From positions 1 through 32,632 of the forward strand of contig JAFTCY010000070.1 in the NCBI GenBank assembly GCA_017454465.1: a stretch of DNA of 32,632 nt. The letters run 5' to 3'. Numbering within the stretch: position 1 is the first letter of the stretch; the number at the start of each line of letters is the position of its first letter. The DNA comes from Clostridia bacterium (GTDB taxonomy: Bacteria; Bacillota; Clostridia; Oscillospirales; CAG-272). The translations under genes were made by a program, and so were the position numbers. Positions 25,517 to 32,632 of this stretch are shown here, in pieces. Below the pieces are notes generated by a model. That model ran no database searches and had not been told where the DNA came from. It was given only the letters and a program-made list of their open reading frames with translations.

Positions 25517-26575
25517 ATGGACATATCCGGCAGCAGTTCATCAAAATCGAATAGCACCGGGCAGGGAAGATTCACATACGTTTTCAGAAGGTATTCCCGC
25601 CCATTCATAAAGGGAACCGAATCGGTCAGAGGAATGATGCTCGACGTCATTCTCGCCCTGATACCTGTCGTTGCGTGGTCGGTATTTTCATTTGGCTGGC
25701 GCGCTCTTGCCATCGTCGCAGTCTCTTCCCTGTGCTCAGTATTTTTTGAGTTGATTTACTGCAGAATATCAAGAAAGAAATCATCCGTTTCTGACCTGTC
25801 AGCTGTGGTTTCCGGACTGATCTTCGGGCTTACACTTCCTGTAACGGTTCCTTTGTGGCTGCCGGCAGCTGGTGCTTTCATGTCTGTGGTCGTGTTCAAA
25901 CAGCTTTTCGGCGGAATCGGGAAAAATGTCATAAATCCCGCCCTGTGCGCGAGAGCATTGCTTTATCCGGCAGTGTCTCTGCTGTCGGTCGTCACACCGG
26001 CAGGCTGCAGATTCAATTCCGTGGCGCCGGTACTTTCAAAGGAGGCAGTCGCCTCGGTTCTTGGCTCTTATGAACCTCCATCCGTATACAGAGCGGTTGA
26101 CTATATTACCGGAAACACCGAGGGGACTATCGGTGAGATATCCGTTATCCTGATCATTGCTGCGGCGCTGTTCCTTTGTTTAAGAAAGACCGTGTCATGG
26201 CATGTGCCGGCTGCATGTGCCGGCACCGGACTTCTTCTTATTTTCATACCTGCCCTGTTCGGCTTTGACATCAATGAGGCGCTGACGGCTGTTCTTGGCA
26301 CGCTGCTGTTCAATGCTGTTTTTTCGGCGACCGATCCGGTCACATCGCCCGTTATACCGGCTGGAAAACTGGTTTACGGAGCAGGGTGCGGGATCATCGC
26401 CATGGCGCTGTTTCTCATATTCAGGATCAGCGGAATGTATATCGCGGTTCCCGTGATGAATCTGCTGTCAAAGCCGATAGACAGATTCTTTATAATGGTG
26501 CAAAACAAAAAACATACGCAGGGCGGGCTGAAAAGGGAAAACCGTCTTGAAAACAGGGAGATAACTAATATATAA
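25517..26575 (+). CDS. rnfD: RnfD-like membrane subunit
   Basis: An integral membrane protein of about 352 residues with eight to ten hydrophobic helices, matching RnfD/NqrB: FIKGTESVRGMMLDVILALI, VVFKQLFGGIGKNVINPALC, GTIGEISVIL, and ATDPVTSPVIPAGKLVYGAG. RnfD carries FMN bound to Thr in a D-x-x-(S/T)-G-A-T motif. Here the aligned site is DYITGNT (D195 to T201), with Asn for Ala, and the loop that normally separates it from GSIGE is deleted. The frame opens at ATG 25502, but GGAGAG at 25504-25509 favours ATG 25517. RnfG, RnfE, RnfA and RnfB do not follow: an unrelated sugar gene with its own promoter does. Confidence 0.82.
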   Translation: MDISGSSSSKSNSTGQGRFTYVFRRYSRPFIKGTESVRGMMLDVILALIPVVAWSVFSFGWRALAIVAVSSLCSVFFELIYCRISRKKSSVSDLSAVVSGLIFGLTLPVTVPLWLPAAGAFMSVVVFKQLFGGIGKNVINPALCARALLYPAVSLLSVVTPAGCRFNSVAPVLSKEAVASVLGSYEPPSVYRAVDYITGNTEGTIGEISVILIIAAALFLCLRKTVSWHVPAACAGTGLLLIFIPALFGFDINEALTAVLGTLLFNAVFSATDPVTSPVIPAGKLVYGAGCGIIAMALFLIFRISGMYIAVPVMNLLSKPIDRFFIMVQNKKHTQGGLKRENRLENREITNI

Positions 26576-26576
26576 T
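26547..26576 (+). promoter_or_regulatory. Promoter of the Gfo/Idh gene, inside the rnfD 3' end
   Basis: TTGAAA (26547-26552), 18-base spacer, perfect TATAAT (26571-26576) overlapping the rnfD stop codon. It marks the end of the Rnf-like transcription unit. Confidence 0.7.
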
Positions 26577-26651
26577 ATGCGTGAAAGGCGCCCGGTGGAT
26601 CCGGGTCCTGATTTCGAAAAAACTAATTCTATATATCCGGAGGGTTTTATC

Positions 26652-27743
26652 ATGGCAAGTGCTTCAGACATCGTAAGAGTAGGCATCATCGGATGCGGCG
26701 GGATAGCTAACGGCAAACATATGCCTTCGCTTCACAAGGTTCCCGGAGTCCAGATGGTTGCATTCTGTGACCTTATCATTGAGAGGGCAGAAGAGGCAAA
26801 AAAAACATATGGGACAGAAGACGCAAAGGTGTATACAGACTATAAGCAGCTGCTTGAGGACAAGACGATCGATGTTGTGCATGTTTGTACTCCCAACCGT
26901 TCCCACAGTTTCATTACCGTGGACGCTCTTGAGGCCGGTAAGAATGTAATGTGCGAAAAGCCTATGGCTATCAACTCGGCCGAGGCGCAGAAAATGCTTG
27001 ACGCAGCAAAGAAAAGCGGAAAACTGCTGACGATCGGTTACCAGACCAGACAGTCTGCCGAAGCTCAGTTCATTAAGCATGAAGCTGAAATGGGAACCTT
27101 TGGAGATATATATTTCGCAAGAGCCTGTGCAGTCCGCCGCCGTGCGGTTCCTACCTGGGGTGTGTTTCTCAATGAATACGAGCAGGGGGGCGGCCCTCTT
27201 ATTGACATTGGAACCCATGCTCTGGACCTGACACTTTGGTTCATGGACAACTATAAGCCGAAATACTGTGTAGGCACTTCATACCATGCTCTTAACAACG
27301 ATACCAACCAGGGTAATGCCTGGGGCTCATGGGATCCGGCAAAATTCACAGTTGAGGATTCAGCATTCGGGTTTGTCGTGATGGAAAACGGCGCGACGAT
27401 CTCCCTTGACGCTTCGTGGGCTCTAAATACCCTTGAAGTCAGAGAGGCATGCTGCCAGATTTGCGGCACAAAAGCCGGTGCTGACATGTTTGATGGAGTC
27501 CGGATCAACGGTATCCGTCAGAACAAACAGTATGTATTCAAACCTTCATTCGAAGCAGGCGGGGCCGATTTTTACGAGGGCATCAACGACAACGACATGT
27601 CGCTCAAGGAAGCATACCAGTGGATACAGGCAGTCCGTCAGAACAAGAATCCGACAGTGCTTCCCGAACAGGCTATCGTAATTACCAAGATCCTTGAAGG
27701 CATATACACATCAGCCAAGACAGGCGATATCTTCAGATTCTGA
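26652..27743 (+). CDS. Gfo/Idh/MocA-family NAD(P)-dependent sugar oxidoreductase
   Basis: A 363-residue protein with an N-terminal Rossmann fold (RVGIIGCGGIANGKHMPSL), the family Lys motif VMCEKPMAINSAEA (catalytic Lys), and a C-terminal alpha/beta domain including GGGPLIDIGTHALDLTLWF, whose Asp and His belong to the usual active site. The family oxidises or epimerises cyclitols, sugar acids and amino sugars; the substrate cannot be told from the sequence. ATG 26652 follows GGAGGG; the frame is open upstream to 26577 but without a ribosome site. It is followed by a TIM-barrel isomerase, a pairing typical of inositol-like or sugar-acid catabolism. Confidence 0.92.
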   Translation: MASASDIVRVGIIGCGGIANGKHMPSLHKVPGVQMVAFCDLIIERAEEAKKTYGTEDAKVYTDYKQLLEDKTIDVVHVCTPNRSHSFITVDALEAGKNVMCEKPMAINSAEAQKMLDAAKKSGKLLTIGYQTRQSAEAQFIKHEAEMGTFGDIYFARACAVRRRAVPTWGVFLNEYEQGGGPLIDIGTHALDLTLWFMDNYKPKYCVGTSYHALNNDTNQGNAWGSWDPAKFTVEDSAFGFVVMENGATISLDASWALNTLEVREACCQICGTKAGADMFDGVRINGIRQNKQYVFKPSFEAGGADFYEGINDNDMSLKEAYQWIQAVRQNKNPTVLPEQAIVITKILEGIYTSAKTGDIFRF

Positions 27744-27762
27744 TTGATTGGAAACTATAATT

Positions 27763-27799
27763 CAAACGAAGAGGAAAGATCAGCTTTCCTCTTCGTTTG
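27763..27799 (+). other. Perfect 16-bp hairpin without a U tract
   Basis: CAAACGAAGAGGAAAG (27763-27778) pairs fully with 27784-27799 across a 5-base ATCAG loop. No T run follows (CAAATAG), so it is not a standard intrinsic terminator. It lies between the Gfo/Idh and TIM-barrel genes and may set 3'-end stability or reduce downstream expression. Confidence 0.8.
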
Positions 27800-27826
27800 C
27801 AAATAGAACAAAAAGGGAGATTATTT

Positions 27827-28795
27827 ATGAAATTGTCCGTTCTGTCAAATCTTTACGGCAAAAAAACGCTTGATGAAACCCTGGCCATACTGCACAGCCT
27901 CGGAGTTGATGCAGCAGAGATCGGCTGCGGAGGATATCCCGGCAAAGCTCATGCTGATCCTGAGATACTGCTGAACAGTGAGACGGAGTATCAAAAATGG
28001 TGTGATACATTTAAAAAATACGATATGGAGCTTTCCGTTCTGTCGTGTCACGGGAACAATGTTCATCCTGACAAAGCGACAGCAGAGGCCTTTGACCGGG
28101 ATTTCAAAAACTGCATTCTGCTGGCTGAAAAGGCCGGAATCGATACGGTCGTGACATTTTCCGGATGTCCCGGAGACCATCCCGGCGCGAAATACCCCAA
28201 CTGGGTAACATGCCCGTGGCCGGATGATTTTCTAAAGATCCTTGATTATCAGTGGAATGAAGTGCTGATACCATACTGGGAGAAGACTGCTAAGTTCGCA
28301 AAGGAACACGGTGTGAATAAGATCGCTTTTGAACTTCACCCCGGATTCTGCTGTTATAACACGGAATCGTTGCTGAGGCTCAGACGGGCAGTTGGAGATG
28401 TAATAGGCGTCAATTTTGACCCGTCACACCTTGTATGGCAGGGTATGGAGCCGGCTGCGGCTATCAGGGCTTTGAAAGGGGCTATATACCACTTCCATGC
28501 AAAAGATACGAAGATCGATGAGATCAACAGGGCAAAGACAGGAGTTCTTGACACCAAGCATTACGGAGATGAGATCAACAGGGCATGGGTTTTCAGAACT
28601 GTCGGGTACGGACATGATGTGGCCTGGTGGAAAGATCTGGTGGATAACCTGAGACTGTGCGGATATGACGGATATGCCTCAATTGAGCACGAGGACAGCC
28701 TGATGTCCATAGACGAAGGCCTGCGGAAGGCCGTGGATGTAATGAAACAGGTCCTGATGAGGGATCCCAAGCCTACGGAGATGTCATGGGCATAA
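27827..28795 (+). CDS. Sugar phosphate isomerase/epimerase family protein (xylose-isomerase-like TIM barrel)
   Basis: A 322-residue AP-endonuclease-2-type TIM barrel as in inosose dehydratase, tagatose epimerase and related enzymes. Metal-site motifs: TVVTFSGCPGD, KIAFELHPGFCCYN (Glu), GVNFDPSHLVWQ (Asp, His), YHFHAKDTKI (His, Asp) and YASIEHEDS (final Glu). Typical reaction: metal-dependent isomerisation or epimerisation of a sugar or cyclitol. ATG 27827 lies behind AAGGGAGA. The stop overlaps the exonuclease start by ten bases. Together with the dehydrogenase upstream it forms a two-step sugar or polyol oxidation unit; substrate unknown. Confidence 0.9.
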   Translation: MKLSVLSNLYGKKTLDETLAILHSLGVDAAEIGCGGYPGKAHADPEILLNSETEYQKWCDTFKKYDMELSVLSCHGNNVHPDKATAEAFDRDFKNCILLAEKAGIDTVVTFSGCPGDHPGAKYPNWVTCPWPDDFLKILDYQWNEVLIPYWEKTAKFAKEHGVNKIAFELHPGFCCYNTESLLRLRRAVGDVIGVNFDPSHLVWQGMEPAAAIRALKGAIYHFHAKDTKIDEINRAKTGVLDTKHYGDEINRAWVFRTVGYGHDVAWWKDLVDNLRLCGYDGYASIEHEDSLMSIDEGLRKAVDVMKQVLMRDPKPTEMSWA

Positions 28796-29541
28796 AACTT
28801 ATTTCATGGAACGTTAACGGGCTCAGAGCCTGCCTTGGAAAGAACTTTTCGGATTTTTTCAGTTCTTCAGATGCAGATATATTCTGCATACAGGAAACCA
28901 AGATGCAGCAGGGACAGGCTGAATTTGAGCCCGAAGGATACCACCAGTACTGGAACAGCGCAGAGAAGAAGGGATATTCAGGAACTGCTGTGTTTACCAA
29001 AAAAGAACCGATGTCCGCATCGTATGGAATCGGGATGCCAGAGCACGACAGGGAGGGCAGGGTGATCACACTGGAGTATGAACAGTTCTATCTTGTGAAT
29101 GTATATGTCCCGAATTCCCAGAGAGAACTTGCCAGACTGGATTACAGAATGCTATGGGAAAATGATTTCAGATCATATATAGTATCCCTTGACAGGATCA
29201 AACCTGTGATCGTCTGCGGCGATCTCAATGTTGCTCACGAAGAGATCGACCTCAAGAATCCGAAAACCAACCACATGAATGCGGGGTTTACCGACCAGGA
29301 GAGAGAGCAGTTCTCAAAAACGCTCGAATCGGGTTTTACGGACACTTTCAGGAAGCTCTATCCGGAAAAAGTTCAGTATTCATGGTGGAGCTATATGATG
29401 AAAGCACGTGAAAAGAACGTCGGGTGGCGCATAGACTATTTTCTGGTATCGGACAGGCTGTTCGGGAAAGTCGGCGACAGCATAATACATTCGGACGTGA
29501 TGGGCAGCGACCACTGCCCCATAGAGATAGACCTTATATAA
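28786..29541 (+). CDS. xth: Exodeoxyribonuclease III (AP endonuclease)
   Basis: Mg-dependent DNA repair enzyme that incises abasic sites and trims 3' ends. The 251-residue EEP-fold protein has all landmarks: ISWNVNGLRA, IFCIQETKMQ (metal Glu), VNVYVPNSQ (catalytic Tyr), VCGDLNVAHEEIDL (Asp, Asn), GWRIDYFLVS and SDHCPIEIDL (Asp-His pair). Length and motifs match ExoIII/ExoA. It starts inside the end of the TIM-barrel gene (10-base overlap), with GGAG just upstream, so translation is coupled despite the unrelated function. A strong terminator follows. Confidence 0.95.
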   Translation: MGIKLISWNVNGLRACLGKNFSDFFSSSDADIFCIQETKMQQGQAEFEPEGYHQYWNSAEKKGYSGTAVFTKKEPMSASYGIGMPEHDREGRVITLEYEQFYLVNVYVPNSQRELARLDYRMLWENDFRSYIVSLDRIKPVIVCGDLNVAHEEIDLKNPKTNHMNAGFTDQEREQFSKTLESGFTDTFRKLYPEKVQYSWWSYMMKAREKNVGWRIDYFLVSDRLFGKVGDSIIHSDVMGSDHCPIEIDLI

Positions 29542-29550
29542 CATGCAAAA

Positions 29551-29582
29551 CCAGTGGTGACGCGATGCACCACTGGTTTTTT
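29551..29582 (+). terminator. Terminator after exonuclease III
   Basis: CCAGTGGTG (29551-29559) with CACCACTGG (29568-29576), 8-base loop, followed by six T (29577-29582); AAAA precedes the stem. Confidence 0.88.
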
Positions 29583-29620
29583 GAACGGGATATGCCATTT
29601 ATGGTGATGACATCTTGCAT

Positions 29621-29650
29621 TTGACACATCATTAGAGTAAAATGTATAAG
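29621..29650 (+). promoter_or_regulatory. Promoter of the nucleotidyltransferase-galE-galM unit
   Basis: Perfect -35 TTGACA (29621-29626), 18-base spacer, TATAAG (29645-29650), 72 bases before the start codon. An alternative -10-like TAAAAT at 29638 has the wrong spacing. Confidence 0.65.
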
Positions 29651-29722
29651 GTGTATTTGGGCGTAGGCCCAGGTGCCTCAACAGTTAATCAAGATGGGTT
29701 CACATACAGGAGGAAAACCACA

Positions 29723-30625
29723 ATGACCTTATTTATTCTTGCCGGCGGCATGGGCTCAAGATACGGCGGGCTGAAACAAATCGATCCTTTTACAGAACAC
29801 GGCGAATTCATTATCGACTTTTCAATATATGATGCTATCAGAGCCGGTTTCGACAGAGTCGTCTTTCTGATCAAGAGAGAAAACTATGAAATATTCAGGA
29901 CAACCGTTGGCGCACGCATCGAAGGCAAGGTCAAAGTTGACTATGTATTTCAGGATATGGATTACGCCGTACCCGAAAATAAAATACCGCCGGAAAGAGT
30001 CAAGCCATGGGGCACGACTCATGCGGTCCTTTGCGGAAGAGACTTGCTTGATGACTGCTTTGCGGTTATCAATGCTGATGACTTTTACGGGAAAGAAGCT
30101 TTTGAGACTGCCGCCCAGTTTCTGAAACACACTAAGGCAGATTCCCATGATTTTGCAATGGTAGGATACCACCTTGGCAATACGCTTACTGAAAACGGAA
30201 GTGTTGCAAGAGGGGAATGCCATGGTGACATCAACGGCATGCTGGTCAAGATCAGCGAAAGGACCAAGCTGTTTGCCGAAGATGGCGGAGCATACTATGA
30301 AGATGAGAACGGAGAAAAGGTCCATCTCCCGGCAAGTACTACAGTCTCCATGAATTTCTGGTGCTTTGCGCCTACTCTTTTTGAAGGCCTTGCTGAAGAC
30401 TTTGAACAGTTTATAAACGATCCGGACCGGGAGCCCATGAAGAGCGAGTGCCTGCTCCCGAATACTGTCGGAAAGATGATAAGAAATGGCGACTGCACGG
30501 TAAGAATACTTAAGACTGAGGCCAAGTGGTTCGGTGTCACATATTTCGATGACAAGCCGAAAGTAGTGGCAAAGATAAAATCCCTTATCGCTGAGGGCAT
30601 ATATCCGGACGGACTCTGGAAGTAA
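29723..30625 (+). CDS. Sugar nucleotidyltransferase family protein
   Basis: A 300-residue GT-A-type nucleotidyltransferase: TLFILAGGMGSRYGGLKQID is the GxGxR nucleotide-binding loop, PWGTTHAVLCGRD and FAVINADDFYGKEAF supply the metal-binding Asp, and TTVSMNFWCF is mid-domain. It lacks the beta-helix of GlgC and is shorter than typical GalU in the C-terminal part, so the exact sugar and nucleotide are open; a UTP- or glucose-1-phosphate-related role is plausible beside galE. The real start is ATG 29723 behind AGGAGG (29708-29713), not the in-frame ATG at 29642, which sits in the -10 region. Thirty bases separate it from galE. Confidence 0.85.
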   Translation: MTLFILAGGMGSRYGGLKQIDPFTEHGEFIIDFSIYDAIRAGFDRVVFLIKRENYEIFRTTVGARIEGKVKVDYVFQDMDYAVPENKIPPERVKPWGTTHAVLCGRDLLDDCFAVINADDFYGKEAFETAAQFLKHTKADSHDFAMVGYHLGNTLTENGSVARGECHGDINGMLVKISERTKLFAEDGGAYYEDENGEKVHLPASTTVSMNFWCFAPTLFEGLAEDFEQFINDPDREPMKSECLLPNTVGKMIRNGDCTVRILKTEAKWFGVTYFDDKPKVVAKIKSLIAEGIYPDGLWK

Positions 30626-30655
30626 AGGCATAACACAGATAGCGTGGAGGAGAAA

Positions 30656-31672
30656 ATGGCCATTCTTGTAACAGGTGGAACCGGTTATATCGGGTCCCAT
30701 ACCGTGGTTGAACTTATGCAATCGGGGTATGATGTAGTTGTGTGTGATAATCTGAGTAATTCCAGCCCCATATCACTTGACAGGGTTGCGGAGATCACGG
30801 GAAAGAAACCTGTGTTCTATGAGGCGGACATCAGAGACCGTGAGGCAATGAATGAGATCTTTGAAAATGAGAAGATCGATTCAGTTATCCATTTTGCCGG
30901 GCTCAAGGCAGTGGGAGAATCTGTTCAAAAACCATGGGAGTATTATGAAAACAACATATCGGGTACGCTCATTCTGGTGGACGTAATGAGAAAACACGGA
31001 TGCAAGAATATTATTTTTTCTTCATCTGCAACAATCTACGGGGACCCGGCTTTCGTTCCGATCACTGAAGACTGTCCGAAAGGCCAGTGCACCAACCCGT
31101 ACGGTTGGACAAAATCCATGCTCGAACAGATACTGACTGATATACAGAAAGCGGACAATGAGTGGAATGTCGTTCTGCTCAGATATTTCAACCCCATAGG
31201 CGCGCACAAGAGCGGACTGATCGGTGAAAACCCGAACGGGATACCGAACAATCTAATGCCCTATGTGACCCAGGTCGCTGTTGGGAAAAGACCGTTTCTG
31301 GGAGTCTTCGGAAACGATTACGACACTCACGATGGCACTGGTGTCAGAGATTATATCCACGTTGTTGACCTTGCGAAAGGCCACGTAAAAGCCGTTAACA
31401 AGATTAATGAAAAATGCGGTTTAAAAATTTACAATCTTGGTACCGGAAACGGCTACAGCGTTCTTGATGTAGTAAACAATTTTGAAAAAGCGACAGGTGT
31501 AAAGGTGCCTTACAAGATTATGCCCAGAAGGCCCGGAGACATTGCCACGTGTTATGCAAGTGCCGACAAAGCTGCCGAGGAACTGGGGTGGAAAGCCGAG
31601 AACGGCATCCTTGAAATGTGTGAGGACGCATGGAGATGGCAGAAAATGAATCCGGAAGGATTCACTGAGTGA
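30656..31672 (+). CDS. galE: UDP-glucose 4-epimerase
   Basis: Interconverts UDP-galactose and UDP-glucose with tightly bound NAD (Leloir pathway and exopolysaccharide precursors). The 338-residue extended-SDR protein has the NAD loop [11 protein letters not shown] at residues 5-15, [22 protein letters not shown] with the catalytic Ser, [12 protein letters not shown] with the Tyr-x3-Lys pair, [10 protein letters not shown] and [15 protein letters not shown]. All are diagnostic of GalE. ATG 30656 follows GGAGG; an in-frame GTG at 30644 precedes that site. Only 18 bases separate it from galM. Confidence 0.97.
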   Translation: MAILVTGGTGYIGSHTVVELMQSGYDVVVCDNLSNSSPISLDRVAEITGKKPVFYEADIRDREAMNEIFENEKIDSVIHFAGLKAVGESVQKPWEYYENNISGTLILVDVMRKHGCKNIIFSSSATIYGDPAFVPITEDCPKGQCTNPYGWTKSMLEQILTDIQKADNEWNVVLLRYFNPIGAHKSGLIGENPNGIPNNLMPYVTQVAVGKRPFLGVFGNDYDTHDGTGVRDYIHVVDLAKGHVKAVNKINEKCGLKIYNLGTGNGYSVLDVVNNFEKATGVKVPYKIMPRRPGDIATCYASADKAAEELGWKAENGILEMCEDAWRWQKMNPEGFTE

Positions 31673-31690
31673 ATTTTGGGAGAGAGAAAA

Positions 31691-32632
31691 ATGATAACGA
31701 AAGAGCTGTTTGGATATGCTCCATGCGGGTGCAAGGTATATCAGTACAGGATGTCCAATTCCTCAAAGCTTTCAGCAGTAATCCTCAATTACGGAGGAAT
31801 AATAAAGAATCTGTACCTTAAAGATACAGACGGCAGGGAAACGGATGTAATATACGGATTTGATACGATGGAAGGCTATATCATGCCTTCTGGGTATCAG
31901 GGAGCCTTGATAGGCAGAGTCGGTAACCGGATCGGAGGAGGCAGGTTTTCTGTTGACGGAAAAGAATACAGGCTTGCAAAGAACGATGGCGGCAGAAACA
32001 CGCTTCACGGAGGGATTTTCGGGTTCAATGCAAAGATCTGGGACATTCAGGAGAAAGACGGCGAAGAACCGGAGCTTGCCCTGACATATACCAGCCCCGA
32101 CGGTGAGGAGAATTTCCCGGGCAACCTTGACATAAAAGTTACTTATACCCTTACCAAAAAGAGCGGCCTTTCGATCCACTACGAAGCAGTTACGGACAAA
32201 ACCACAATCGTCAACATGACCAGCCACGGATACTTCAATTTGGCAGGGTACGGATCAGGCACCATAGACGACCATACTCTCTGGCTTGACTGTGACAGAA
32301 TAAACAGTCTTGACAGTGAACTTATACCGGATGGAAGATTTATCGATGTTGAAGGCACACCTTACGATTTCAGAAGAGAGAAACCGCTGAAGGACGGAAT
32401 GTACGGAAATCACCATATGCTGAAGGAATTCGGAGGTATAGATAATAACTTCTGCTGCCGGGCTTTTGACGGGACTGTCAAACACAGGGCAACAGTAAAA
32501 GAGCCTGTTTCCGGAAGAGTGATGAAGGTCTATACGGATGCACCCTGTGTTCAGGTATATACCTCTAATATGATAGACGAGAGCCATCCCTGCTTCAAGG
32601 GCGGGATTCCGCAATACAAGCATTGTGCCGTA
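31691..32632 (+). CDS. galM: Aldose 1-epimerase (mutarotase), 3' end beyond window
   Basis: Interconverts alpha and beta anomers of galactose/glucose. The frame is open from ATG 31691 (AGAGAGAAA upstream) to the last base, 314 codons, with no stop inside the window. Motifs: VILNYGGIIKNLYL, GALIGRVGNRIGGGRF, NTLHGG (first active-site His), and NMTSHGYFNLAG (second His, about residue 178). The family catalytic Glu, which follows a segment like the last residues seen here (GGIPQYKHCAV), lies just outside. About 35 residues are missing by comparison with the usual ~350. Last member of the galE unit seen. Confidence 0.95.
   Translation, partial: MITKELFGYAPCGCKVYQYRMSNSSKLSAVILNYGGIIKNLYLKDTDGRETDVIYGFDTMEGYIMPSGYQGALIGRVGNRIGGGRFSVDGKEYRLAKNDGGRNTLHGGIFGFNAKIWDIQEKDGEEPELALTYTSPDGEENFPGNLDIKVTYTLTKKSGLSIHYEAVTDKTTIVNMTSHGYFNLAGYGSGTIDDHTLWLDCDRINSLDSELIPDGRFIDVEGTPYDFRREKPLKDGMYGNHHMLKEFGGIDNNFCCRAFDGTVKHRATVKEPVSGRVMKVYTDAPCVQVYTSNMIDESHPCFKGGIPQYKHCAV

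Noticed and set aside
26590..26604. CCCGG/CCGGG hairpin as an rnfD terminator
   Set aside because: The stem is only 5 bp and no T run follows; it lies just past the -10 of the next promoter, so at most it is a leader hairpin.

Overview
The window looks like chromosomal DNA of a mid-GC Firmicute, most probably a class Clostridia gut or rumen type organism. Support: strong Shine-Dalgarno sites (AGGAGG and variants) before nearly every gene, textbook sigma-A promoters, GTG and TTG starts, a clostridial-type glycogen operon carrying the glgC/glgD pair, and an MtaB tRNA methylthiotransferase. UGA is used as an ordinary stop codon by many genes here. I cannot place the organism below class level.

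Layout. (1) 1-111: a tRNA-Gly(CCC), lacking its first two bases at the window edge, with a terminator. (2) 165-5948: malQ on the minus strand, divergent from a GH95 alpha-L-fucosidase-type gene and a TIM-barrel-like protein of unknown function. The two sigma-A promoters lie back to back at 1612-1700. (3) 6039-16020: a tightly packed glycogen operon, glgB-glgC-glgD-glgA-glgP and a GH13 alpha-glucan hydrolase. The GH13 gene is interrupted by an in-frame TGA just after its catalytic domain, while the conserved C-terminal domain stays open in the same frame. (4) 16039-16794: a monocistronic uncharacterised gene with its own promoter, structured leader and strong terminator. (5) 16808-19208: a GtrA-type membrane protein with an odd N-terminal glycosyltransferase-like piece, then murC. 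(6) 19209-19914: a gene graveyard where an IS66 transposase fragment, the 3' end of a glutamate-synthase-like oxidoreductase gene and the 3' end of a sugar transferase gene lie side by side. The last two keep their own terminators. (7) 19968-21311 (minus) mtaB, divergent from upp. (8) 22193-26575: rluA-type pseudouridine synthase, a lipoprotein, and a two-gene Rnf-like module (RnfC and RnfD only) with eroded cofactor motifs. (9) 26547-29582: a Gfo/Idh/MocA dehydrogenase, a xylose-isomerase-like TIM barrel protein and exonuclease III. (10) 29621-end: a sugar nucleotidyltransferase, galE and a galM running off the window.

How the genes work together: most of the window is storage and use of glucose. 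GlgC/GlgD make ADP-glucose, GlgA elongates, GlgB branches, GlgP releases glucose-1-phosphate, and MalQ and the GH13 enzyme process maltodextrins. GalE, GalM and the nucleotidyltransferase connect galactose and sugar nucleotides. GH95 and its partner, and the Gfo/Idh plus TIM-barrel pair, probably feed in other sugars. The least ordinary parts are the partial, degenerate RnfC/RnfD pair, the GH13 gene split by UGA, the GH95-linked unknown protein and the recombination scar after murC.
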